Shown: one piece after another, positions 48,998 through 59,580 of the stretch
Layout: each line of letters starts with the position of its first letter
Position numbering within the stretch: the stretch's first letter is position 1
Assembly: GCA_028455995.1 (NCBI GenBank)
Contig: JABELC010000003.1
Coordinates: 2,294,001 to 2,358,000 of the forward strand
Direction: 5' to 3'
From: Scleromitrula shiraiana
Lineage: Eukaryota; Ascomycota; Leotiomycetes; Helotiales; Sclerotiniaceae
Length of the DNA: 64,000 bases
Made by a program: the position numbers and the translations under genes
Notes under the pieces: model-generated
Database searches by the model: none
The model's input: only the letters and a program-made list of their open reading frames with translations
What the model was told of the DNA's origin: nothing

Positions 48998-49048
48998 TCC
49001 ATAACCATAACCATAACCATAACCATAACCATATCCATATCCATATCC
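48831..49048. repeat. CCATAT-type hexanucleotide array, 218 bp
   Basis: About 36 units of CCATAT and variants (CCATAC, TCATAT, CATAAC). Variants are grouped in blocks, so the array grew by local duplication of mutated units. Read on the minus strand it gives an artificial Met-Asp/Met-Gly frame. Confidence 0.93.
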
Positions 49049-52000
49049 CTTAAGTTACCTAGGTACCTACATAGTATATCCGTCTTCATCTGAGCATCTT
49101 TTTGCACCACCGTTAGTCTTGCTTGAAATGTATACCACCAGTACCAAATAATTGAAGCCAAGGCCTGTCATTTGCGCAATTGGTGGTTGGACAAGGATCA
49201 GTGGAACCATCTTTTATTTAAATGAGATACATCGGCCGCTGCAGGCGCCCGCTTTTGGATATTCCCACATTCACAGGGGACGCCTTCAACACCATCAACA
49301 CCACAAAAAAAAGCCATCATCATCAGCATAAGTGACTACCGAACCTTCGAACCTTCGAGCCTTCGATTCCATTTCTCCAGAATTTCTACATTTCTACAGG
49401 GCATTGGCATTATCGCCGATTGATGAGGCTTTTGACCTCCACGAAATTTAAGATATGCCTGAGGGTGGCTGTAGTTCGATCTAAGAGCCCATGGACCAGG
49501 GTATTACTGAATGCGGCATGGAGATGAGCTATGAGCATTATGAAATCTGAACCCCTTCCACTTTTATGTTCGTTTTCGTACCATTAGATCTATCAAGCTA
49601 GTACTCCGTATGGTAAGTCAGATACGGTAGTCTGTTAAGTAAAATCGAGAAGAAGATCAATGTAGAAATCATCATGGTAGCTTTTGTGACCAAAGATACT
49701 GCCAGATATCAAACCCGAACATTGGCAATCATACCTCAAGAGGGAACTTATGTGAAAATAAGACCATCACGAGCTGAGATGATCATCTTAGCAAAGCCGG
49801 AGTCATCGAAACTTCAATCAGCATATCCGGTAAAAGGCCTCGTGGAAAGTTATCATTCTTTTTCCTCTCACGGCATATGTAATGACTACCTCTTCATTAA
49901 GTTTAGTGCCCCAAAGATATTTGCACGGCAATTCAACCTATGCAATGCGATGCGGTTATATACCATATCTGTATAATGTGATGTGAAGCATGAAAATTCC
50001 ATCCCTCCGAGTACTCCGAATACAAATGTTCCGACGGTCCATGATTTTCGGAGGAACAAATTTCCTGGCACCACCACCACCACCACATGCAAGAAAGTCT
50101 TCAACGTCTTTCGATTATCTTCCCCATTACGTACGTATACGATACCCTGGCACAGTTCTTAGGTAGCTAGGTACCTTTTATTATCAACCTTTTTTTTTTA
50201 TACGAAATTGATATTTATTCACGCATTTGCCGCATCGATATTCCCCAATTATGGCTTGGATCCGAACCTAATCACAGGAGACTATTTACTAATGTATCAA
50301 CGGATAGAAAGAAATGTGGGATGACTTGTTGGAAGTCCGTGTTTTTAACGAAGATGATTTATGGCAACTAGAAACTAATTGGAGAGAGGAGAGCGGGGTT
50401 CTAAATTGTCCAATGTATGCTTACCTACTAAGAACTAAGAACTAAGAGCTAAGAACACGTACAAAGGAGCTAAGAATAGTGGACACTATGGTCGAGGCCT
50501 AGTCCGTGAGTCAAGCGTGTGGAGATCCAACAAGTAAAACCTAGTTGACAATATTTTAACGCCAATTACAAATTATGTGTGGCTTGACACATTTCTGAGG
50601 ATCCAGTTGTGTTGGACTTTTCTTTCTTAGGTGCAGTGTTGAAGACGATCATTTCAGCTTCCCTAGTAGATACAATGTAGTCTACAATATAGTACATCCT
50701 ACTAAACCCTCATCACGCCAACGTATCGCCAGCCGAGGATTAACAGAGCCATCTTCGAGACTATTACTTACTATAACACGACACTCCACTCCTGATAGCG
50801 GGATGATCCGCCTAATGATTCCAGACGAATTTGCATGCATTTTCTGTGACGAAAGGTGGTTTCGAATCTTGGTACGGAAGCATGATGTCTGCTCCCCGAG
50901 TAATTTAACAACGGAGATACACATTGACATGTATCTTTCATGTACTTTGTTCACACAATGCAGGTGTTGTATCCATCCCCTTCCACTGGTATGAATGTGA
51001 CATAACCAACAACGGGACAGCAATGAACACCTCCTGGCATGTGCTCACAATAAGCTATGTCTAGAAAGGATTCTCTTGCTTCTCGTATGCTCCATTATTG
51101 CATTGATTGTAGCATCATCCACTCCTTGGCCCATGTTTAACACAAGCTGTCTGGATATTTGAGAAGCCGCTCAAGACACTACATGTTTAGTCTCGACGCG
51201 TTCAAATACTACAGGCTTCATCCATGCGGCGTTGAACCTCATCATTCCTGCAGGTCAACGAGTAATGCTGTGAGATAACTTCATTAGACTATCCGATGAG
51301 CGGAGTAGCATATCCACAAAAGTAGCACAAACCAACAGACGACCGCCAGCGAGGAGAGGAAATATTTCATATTATACCTCCGTGAGTCCATATGAAAATC
51401 ATTAAATCCAAGCCAGCCTTGCTGTGCGCCATACATACGCAATGAGAATGGGGCTTATGGGAAGATTTTGCACAGATATCCAGTACACCAATAATACAAA
51501 TTTGAAAGTAAGTACATATCTACTGAAATCCTTACACCCTAGAGGAACATCCTTGATACTTCAAGATAAGGTAATAACGACAGAATAGCCTCAAGTCCGT
51601 GATCTGCGTCTAACTACCGTATAATCTCACCAGAAAGGGAACCATCTAAACCCAATTGAAAGTAGTTTTTCTCCTCTCCTATCATTAACCATACTCAAAA
51701 TAATCATATCTAAGCTTTTCAAAATTCAAAAACCTATCCACTTTATCAACCTTTTCAATCAAATAGTAACATAGAGCGAATATGCTATTCTAAATTAAGC
51801 TTAGATGGTTCTCATTCTGTTAAAATTATACAGTAGTCTTTTGACTTCCTTGATAAGTAAACTTTAGAACTGCGCTTTCTTTGGAGCGCTCGACAAACAA
51901 GCGTGTTGTTTGTATGTATGCAAGTGAGTTGATATTGTGATATGAACCAAGCTCAGAATAAGGGAAATTACGAACCGATTAGCAGAAAAAACACACATCA

Positions 52001-52289
52001 GCCGGAGAAGTTGGGACCGCAAGAATCATCTTATTGTAGTGGCTGTATTTTGACACATGCGAGCCATTGACATGCCTCTTATTTCACTGTATGTAACAGT
52101 ACGAACCTTGGAGGCTATCGATACTACGGTACGTATCTGAACGTACTGTTGAAGTAGGCAGGTGGCCGGGGATGAGATGATGGAGTGATAAAAGAGTGGC
52201 ATAACACTGTAACAATCCGTGTGATGATTAAGCATTGAATTGCATTGCATGTTGGAACTATGTCGATGAATAATTATGTCTCTCGTCGA

Positions 52290-52356
52290 GAATGAATGAA
52301 TGAATGTATGAATGTATGAATGTATGAATGTATGAATGTGTGAATGTGTGAATGTC
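52290..52356. repeat. (GAAT/GTAT)n tetranucleotide tract
   Basis: AATG-phased repeat that changes from GAAT only to alternating GAAT and GTAT, then GTGT. Confidence 0.85.
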
Positions 52357-53206
52357 CGGTACAGTAGGAAACGTATCCGAAAAGAGCGGATTTGAAGAAA
52401 CTGGAAGGGATTCCGCTCCATGCATTATCTACGATAAACGGCTCTGTTTGAACCAGTGAAGTATCTTTCTGCCAGCTTGGACAGTTGCCCATGGTGATTA
52501 ACACATAGCTGCTCTATTTACTGCGTAAGTTTAAAAAGAGGATGGGAAAAGAACAGCATACGTAGAAAGATAGATAGATAGGTAGATAGATATATGTCCA
52601 TCAGTGAGCACGAGACATAGAGAGATAGCCATCATATCATTCAAGGTTTACAAGGGCATCACGGCCACAGCACCAACACATTTAGCCATCGCATCGTGAC
52701 GATCATCAATGTGAAGCGATTCTCCATTTTCTTCTCTTAAGCAGACAATCCACCAACCAAAGCTAGAGTAGTTAAATCTTACTTTGTGGTCTATCAATCT
52801 TTGAATGAGTTGAAGAAGAGAGAGAAGGAAGGGAAGAATTTCTCTTCCTTTTCATCATACTCTTCCTATCTACCCTCTTCAAGTCACTTCTTGCTACACT
52901 CTTTTTGATATATTCTAACCACCATCTTACCTGATACACCACAGTTTTTCCATCTTTTTACTTCATGAATCATTTCTTCTGTATAGCATGATTCGTATTG
53001 TACATATGAATCTGATATGGCCGTACGTCGAGTACCTGCCTGGAGATTGTGACCAATTTCATTCTCTCACACAAGTCACAATACAATAATGAATGGCATA
53101 CCTACTTCCGTACATATATCGCGGTACGAGTTTTGTACTATACTTATTACTATACGTACGGCATGTTTTGAGTTTGATTCTGAATCCCCAACCCTTGGAA
53201 ATGGAT

Positions 53207-53283
53207 TTATTGTTATTATTATTATTATCATTAATATTATTACTATTATTCTTACTATTATTACTATTATTATTATTATTATT
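53207..53283. repeat. (TTA)n trinucleotide tract
   Basis: Mostly TTA with CTA and TCA variants over about 77 bp. Confidence 0.87.
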
Positions 53284-53532
53284 CCTACTCGAGTATGTAT
53301 TCCAAATAATAATGAATCATTCATTACTGCAGCACAAGTGCAGTATAAGTACACCATTCCAACCAAATCTTGACAGGCGGACCGGATAAGGTACCTTGGA
53401 AAATAGTACAGGTAGTACAGATAGTACAGTTATCCAGTAGTAAATGGGGGAGAGCCCTTGAAGGGGGGATTTCGGAGGTTTCGGCCGAATTACTATGGTA
53501 CCGTTTCGTTTCGTTTCGTTTCGCTGCTTTCA

Positions 53533-53595
53533 TTTGTTTGTTTGTTTGTTTGTTTGCTTGCTTGCTTATTTGTTTGTTTGTTGGTTTGTTTGTTC
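53533..53595. repeat. (TTTG)n microsatellite
   Basis: About 15 copies of TTTG with CTTG variants, just after a short (TTTCG)n run at about 53502-53523. Confidence 0.87.
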
Positions 53596-53842
53596 TCGTT
53601 CGTCTACCCTTGATGTTCCTGGACGGTACCGTACCAAAAGATTCTTTAACTTATGTAGGAAAATGGCCGATGAATTGGTTGGATGCACGAAATATGGTCT
53701 TGAAGTTGGAGGCTTGAGGCGGCTTGAGGCTTTTCTAATCAAACAGAAAAGAGGCTTTGAAAGCTTTCTTACAGTACTGATGAGCTGCGCCCTGTCTTTC
53801 CCTCCACGAAGCCCCCCCCCCCCCAGGTTTGTTTGAGACTCG

Positions 53843-53902
53843 AGGTATTGGTATTGGTATTGGTATTGGTATTGGTATTGGTATTGGTATTGGTATTGGT
53901 AT
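53843..53902. repeat. (GGTATT)n hexanucleotide microsatellite
   Basis: About ten perfect copies of a six-base unit. Confidence 0.92.
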
Positions 53903-54049
53903 GCTGAAAAAATGTTAGCGATAAACTCATTATTGAAGAACTGGTTTCCTCCATATTCCATATTCACCCCCATTTCTGGATTTCTGAATTCCCTACTCGG
54001 TGAACACTAATAAACACATCAATCAATCCATTCATCATATCAATAACAA

Positions 54050-54112
54050 AAAACATATACAGTACAAAGATATACAGTACAAGCATATACAGTACAAACT
54101 TATTATACAGTA
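54050..54112. repeat. ATATACAGTACAA repeat
   Basis: Three to four copies of a 13-16 base unit containing ATACAGTACAA. Confidence 0.7.
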
Positions 54113-54704
54113 ATCCACTCCTTTTCCGTCCCCCCCCCCACCCCACCCTCTCTCTCCTCTTCAAAAACCAACGACTCAGAACTTATTATTGTTATTATTT
54201 ATCTACAATATTGTAGATTGACTGACCAATACTCCTCTCAATATTCCTCTCAATATTCTACTCATCAATTATCAATTTCGTATCTTTTTATAATTATTAT
54301 AATATTTATAAATAATTATTATCATTATCATTATCATTATCAATTTAGGGAGAGGAAGGTAATTGATTGTTGGTGAAGGGGGGTTTTTTGTTTATCGCTC
54401 CATCTCAATCATTTATCTATATCCAGGAACATAGGATTGCGAAAGGGGGGTGGTGATCTATTTGTATCGTGCATCACGTCCTCACATTCATTCATTGTAC
54501 GACCAATTCCATTCTGCGCGCCGCAGTGATGCAAAGTAGATGACTCTCAGCATCTTTTGATTTTTTGGGTTGTGTTAGTTGTTGATTTTTTTGCTTGATC
54601 ATTATTGTTGTTGCTTTCACCGTTCTCACCGTATTTCTATTGTCGTCGCAACCGGAAACAATCAAAACCCCCTCCCTAAAACGAAAAAAAAAAACCAAAA
54701 TACA

Positions 54705-55814
54705 ATGCCCAGTTACCATGGAGATATATCAAAACCTCGGTCAAAAGTCAACCCTATTTTTAAGAAGTTGACCCAAAGCGAAAAAAATTCACTTGATTTG
54801 GATCGGCCATTAGAAGAACAAGACGGGCTTGGGATCTATGATTATGGAAGTGGAACGGGTATAATAACTCGCAATTCTCACGACATCGCATACAATAGTC
54901 AAGCAGGGGCAGTAAGGAGAGGATATCACGCTCGTTCAACCAGTGGCACATCTCAATTCTCAACTGCAACAACTGGAAGTGGCCCTCGTACTGGATCATT
55001 TGTACATCCTTTTCAACAAACACCAAGACCTCATACTCCTCCGTTAGCTGCTTCCTATCAAAACTCAATTCGTGAGAGTGAACATACAAACGACAGTCCT
55101 GCGCTTACCGAAGATGAGGACCAGCTACGACATACTTTTCGTAGTACAGCAAACTTATCGAATCATGCAAACTCAATGAGTGGCTCAACAAATCCTATTC
55201 TGCAGCAATCTCTACGAATTCAAACAAAACTTCCTCCAACTTCCTCTTCTCAACTTGGTCTTGCGACGTCACATACCAGTCTAGCCTTATCTCCTAAATT
55301 GACCTCTCCTCTCGACAACATGTCACCAGCATCACCTTCACTTCGCAGTTCAATTGATAAGGGATTTCGTATTCGAAGTCGCAGTGAGGTTGATAATCGT
55401 TTGCGCTCGGAAACAATACAAGAAGCACGTCGGAAATTCCAAGAAAAAGAGAAAGTAAAGGAAGAGAAAGCCGCAAGGGAGGAAATTCGCGCAATGGAAA
55501 AGAAACAACAGAAAGAGGCGCGGCAGATCGAGAAAGGACATCGATCTTCTGCCAGCGAATCAACAGCCACTCGGTCCAAGCGGTCGAAATCGGATCTTAC
55601 AATGCTCGAGAAAGGCGACGAGTTCTATGGGAGGGATTACAATACCGTATCTGTTTCCACTCCTCCATTTATCACGGAAGAGCACGATCGACCCGATCGA
55701 AGCCACACCGCCATGTCGAACACGAAGAAGAAAACGCATAGTGCATGGACGAAGCTTATGATGTGGTTGAGAACTCGCTTTATACGTTTGGGTAAGAAGA
55801 GACAGAGATCGTAG
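54705..55814 (+). CDS. Hypothetical coiled-coil protein with basic C-terminal tail
   Basis: Single exon, 369 residues from ATG 54705, which follows an A-rich leader. The N-terminal 240 residues are Ser/Thr-rich and likely disordered. From about 245 to 290 a highly charged helix (EARRKFQEKEKVKEEKAARE onward) is predicted coiled coil. The last 20 residues (WTKLMMWLRTRFIRLGKK and on) form a basic amphipathic helix that could bind a membrane. I do not recognise the family; conserved-looking structure and consistent coding character argue that it is real. Confidence 0.75.
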   Translation: MPSYHGDISKPRSKVNPIFKKLTQSEKNSLDLDRPLEEQDGLGIYDYGSGTGIITRNSHDIAYNSQAGAVRRGYHARSTSGTSQFSTATTGSGPRTGSFVHPFQQTPRPHTPPLAASYQNSIRESEHTNDSPALTEDEDQLRHTFRSTANLSNHANSMSGSTNPILQQSLRIQTKLPPTSSSQLGLATSHTSLALSPKLTSPLDNMSPASPSLRSSIDKGFRIRSRSEVDNRLRSETIQEARRKFQEKEKVKEEKAAREEIRAMEKKQQKEARQIEKGHRSSASESTATRSKRSKSDLTMLEKGDEFYGRDYNTVSVSTPPFITEEHDRPDRSHTAMSNTKKKTHSAWTKLMMWLRTRFIRLGKKRQRS

Positions 55815-57937
55815 GGACATGTGTTGAGGTTTTTTACTGAGTGACAAATCAGGTTCAAGTAATTGAAATTGATATTGTTATACAAAAGATACCTCAACAC
55901 AACTATGATAACCTCTAGTATCCTTCCACACTACCTATCTCTCTATCCAGTCACTTCTTTTTTTCTTCTTCTTCACACGCTCCAGCTACCCACTTTACCT
56001 ACTACTCAATCCTATAATGATTGATTCAGAGACGACTTGTATTTCGGCGTTCGGGACGGTTTATTCTACAATCGATTATGATTTATACCAGAGGGACGAC
56101 ATCGATTCCGAAGTTTACGTTTTCCCAATCACATGCGACACATCAGCGAGGCGTTATGGGTATTTTTTTTTCCTTCTCCAGTTTTGAATTTTCACTTTTT
56201 TTTTATTGGGAAACAGGACCTCTGGTTAGGGCTCTTTACATATGGGATTTTCTGGGTTATTGAAATCAGTCAAGCAAGCAGGTTACGTACCTACGCGAAT
56301 AAGCAAATCGTTCATGCAGTTTTACCGCAAGTTTTTTGTTTTACTCCTTTTTGTTTACATGCATCATTGGATGGATAGAATTGGATGGGTGGAGGGACGC
56401 ACTTCTTTCTTGTTTTGCATGAGGAGACTATGTATGTCATGTTATGTCATACTGTGACATGACATGACATGGTCATGGTCATGGTCTTTTCAGCGAACGA
56501 ACTGCTATTGATTGATTGGCACGAAAGTGCTTATCACCTGGTTTAGATAGAGATCAATTTGAGAGTGCTTCCTGATATTATTTTGGTTCATTGATATGAT
56601 GTTATATGATATGAAATTGTCTGTGCATGTTAAATGAGATTTTTATACCCCGGATTACCTTGGTTTTGAACATCCAAATGCTGATGTATGTGTTGGAACT
56701 TGGACAGCGTTTTAGTGGGCTTCGTGATGGGTTTGTAAGGGATGTTCCTAGTGGTCGTGTACTCATAGACAGGTGGTCTTGTGAAATATATTTCTTACTT
56801 ACTTACTTACTTATATCTTTGTCTTATGATATGATATGAATGATATGAATGATATGAATGATATGAATGATATGAATGATATGAATGATATGAATGATAT
56901 GAATGATATGAATGATATGAATGATATGAATGATATGAATGATATGAATGATATGAATGATATGAATGATATGAATGATATGATGCAAAATGCTCCCCTC
57001 CCTTTACAAAGCGGGATATCATATTCTAAACACCCCATAAGCGTCAGCCCCTTTACTGGGTTAAATCTTGCATTCGTAGAGATTGAACCTAATCTCACCC
57101 TCTCTCTGCTATGCCGTAAATATCCCTTTTACAAAAGTGATTGTCCCCTCCTTTCTGGATGTCTATCGGGTGGTAGCCTCTTCGTTGGGGTGTTGGAATG
57201 CGTTCTACGATGCTTATTGTGAGTTTGATTTTTAGTTCTGAGGTCGATAAGCGATGGGATGGGATGGGATGGGATGGAGTATTATTTGATGGATACTAAT
57301 AATAGCTATTGATGGGAGGTTTGATGTGCGATTTCGTTTGTATTCGGATTGGATTGCAATGTAAGCACAGTGCGTTCGTTGTTTGGGAGAGGTGATAGTG
57401 GGGGTTTTCAACATGATCACTTGGTTTCTGTCTCGAGTCGCGGAGTTCCTTCAGGGGTGAAATCGAGAATTGTAGCTTCTGTCATTGTGAGTTTCTTTCA
57501 AATAATAATCTTGCTGTTTATTTACCTTTTCGTTTCCCTCGGTTGCAAGCAAAATGGTGGAAATGGTAACTGGAGGTTAAATACGTGAGCGGGAGTAGAT
57601 TAGTCGACCATATTTTATTCTAATGGGTTACTGAAGCTTTTTAACTATAAAATATAATTGGGATTGATGTTAACGTCATAGTAAACGTCATATCCCACGT
57701 TTACATACGTTCTTGAGGGTGAAGGATAAAAGTATGTAGATCCAATGCGCAAATCCTCGGCTCGGACCCCAATGTCTCTCTGGTGTTTCGTCGTGTCGTG
57801 TCGCATCCGAAAATTGAATCGAATCCAAGACGTCAGGACCTTCCTCATTATCCCACCACCCAAAAATGTAACATCCCTCTCCGCACTTCCTCCCTTCCTT
57901 TACTCACAATGTATTTCCACACTCCAATCCCATAACC
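55815..57937. other. Intergenic region with a 9-bp minisatellite
   Basis: 2.1 kb without a supported gene. Short frames only; the longest (56836-57222) is created by the minisatellite. Ends with the promoter of the gene at 57938. Confidence 0.5.
56826..56984. repeat. (GATATGAAT)n minisatellite, about 17 copies
   Basis: Nearly perfect tandem copies of a nine-base unit over about 155 bp. As the unit is a multiple of three, it gives open frames on both strands (Met-Asn-Asp plus, Ser-Phe-Ile minus) that are artefacts. Confidence 0.95.
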
Positions 57938-59011
57938 ATGGATAACCCCACAATTGATTTAATATCTGAACAAACCCCCCAAGAATCCATCCGCGAAGCT
58001 CTCGATACCCAGCGACCCCTCCTTACCCATCTCAATGCAGATACCACATGGCTGCTCTCACTCCCTTACCCATCATCTGCGCCAAATACGCAACGCAGAG
58101 CATACTATCATATATTGATCGATCCATGGTTGCGTGGAGGCCAGAGCGATGTCGCGCCTTTCTTCAGCCAACAATGGCACGTCAATCCCAGCGCCGTTCA
58201 AACCATACCCGCAGTCGAAGAAACTATCAGGAAGATCGAGAGACTCGCATACAAAGCTTCTGACGATGATGGTATCAATGGGAGAATGGGAGAAGAAGAT
58301 GGAAAAGCGTGTAATTGGATCGATGTGGTGGTTGTGAGCCATGAATTTACAGATCATATGCACAAGGAAACACTGCTCGAAATTCCTCCTTCCGTCCCCG
58401 TATTCGCCACCTCTAAAGCTGCGACCGCCATTACTTCTTGGAAGCATTTTCAGCGCGTGGAAGAGATACCTAGGTTTCAGGGGATGTGGAACGAAAAGTC
58501 CGAGGGGACATTGCCAGGCTGGGTGGGAATATCCAGGGTGGCTAAAGCTGGTGTTGATTTACTGTATTATCATTCTGCGGTTATGGTTGCATTTTCTAGC
58601 TCCGTAAAGGAGGCCGACGGGAATGAAAATATTGAGGCGGTTATATATACACCGCATGGGATTGATCCGGGTGATCTTATGCTGGTAGGTCAGGCGAGTC
58701 CAGCTATACGGACGCTGGCTTTACTTCATGGGTTGCAGGATATATCGTTGCCGAGAGCGCAGTTGAATAAGGGGGCGCACAATGGGTTGAAAGTGCAGAG
58801 GTTGTTGGATGCTAAATATTGGGTTGGGACACATGATGAGGTGAAGAAGGGAGGGGGGGTAGTGAGTTGGTTTCTTAAGAGGAGGATGGTTACTTTGAAG
58901 GAAGCCTTGGAGAGTGAGATGGAGGAGAATGGTGAGGTGGGTGATAGGAAGAAGGTAGGGGATATTTTCTTTAGGGAGGTAGTAAATGGTGAAAGTTTGA
59001 TTTTGGTGTAG
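57938..59011 (+). CDS. Metallo-beta-lactamase-fold protein
   Basis: Single exon, 357 residues. After an N-terminal strand region (YYHILIDPWLRGGQSD) comes VVVSHEFTDHMHKETL, with H135-x-F137-x-D139-H140-x-H142: the H-x-[HF]-x-D-H zinc-site motif of the superfamily, the second His being Phe. Later histidines occur in YTPHGIDPGD and VGTHDE, where metal ligands are expected. Proteins of this fungal group are usually annotated only as metallo-hydrolase-like and the substrate is unknown. The full length and open frame suggest an expressed gene; whether it binds one or two metals is open because of the Phe. Confidence 0.83.
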   Translation: MDNPTIDLISEQTPQESIREALDTQRPLLTHLNADTTWLLSLPYPSSAPNTQRRAYYHILIDPWLRGGQSDVAPFFSQQWHVNPSAVQTIPAVEETIRKIERLAYKASDDDGINGRMGEEDGKACNWIDVVVVSHEFTDHMHKETLLEIPPSVPVFATSKAATAITSWKHFQRVEEIPRFQGMWNEKSEGTLPGWVGISRVAKAGVDLLYYHSAVMVAFSSSVKEADGNENIEAVIYTPHGIDPGDLMLVGQASPAIRTLALLHGLQDISLPRAQLNKGAHNGLKVQRLLDAKYWVGTHDEVKKGGGVVSWFLKRRMVTLKEALESEMEENGEVGDRKKVGDIFFREVVNGESLILV

Positions 59012-59580
59012 GGTTCTTTGTACTTGTGGGAATGGTTTTCGTCCCAGCGGGTGGTCTCAATATCTGCCTCATCACGATTGTAAGTTTTATGGGCTTGCTA
59101 AATTTCTTATCGACTTGGAGTCTTGCGCAGCATATAAGTTTTTCGTTCTCACATGGCAACTGATTCAAGAATTTTTTTCTCCTGCTTTTTTCACTGTCCC
59201 TCTACATATTCTATATCTTCAGCAGTTTATACAAGAACTTCTTCACCATACCGTCTATGATAAATAGATACCCAGTTCGACCATAGTAACTTTCATTCCA
59301 CCACAAATATAAGTTTAAGCCATACAAAATTATATGATCTAAATATCCAGTCTACTTTCAGTCACTCGGAATATTTTTTGTTCTTTCCCTTTGTGGTATC
59401 CATGGCCTCACCCTAAGTTTATTTGCATTGAGATTATTCTTTATCGCAAATACACAATGAAAGGATGAAAAGCCATTGATCTTTGGTGCATCTTTAAGAT
59501 CATTTGCACTGTGAACTTTACCAAGAAAAAAAAGAAGTCGAGTTAGAATACTTAGTTGAAAATATAAATCACATTTGAAG
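59012..59580. other. Intergenic region
   Basis: 3' region of the metallo-hydrolase gene and promoter of the next; no gene seen on either strand. Confidence 0.4.

Larger units (their letters stand above)
46629..54704. other. 8 kb gene-free, repeat-rich region
   Basis: No supported gene. The first kilobase is the promoter of the Cps1-type gene and the last 400 bp that of the gene at 54705. Between are many microsatellites, the largest being a 218-bp hexanucleotide tract at 48831. Open frames at 49674-49976 and 50682-51023 have no recognisable content. Confidence 0.55.

Noticed and set aside
48817..49161. 114-codon minus-strand frame of Met-Asp/Met-Gly repeats
   Set aside because: Made wholly by the hexanucleotide array; no homology or gene structure.
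49674..49976. 100-codon plus-strand frame in the gene-free region
   Set aside because: No domain, no splice support, surroundings non-coding.
50682..51023. 113-codon minus-strand frame
   Set aside because: No recognisable content and no start context.
56836..57222. 128-codon frame beginning with many Met-Asn-Asp units
   Set aside because: Product of the 9-bp minisatellite running into non-coding sequence.
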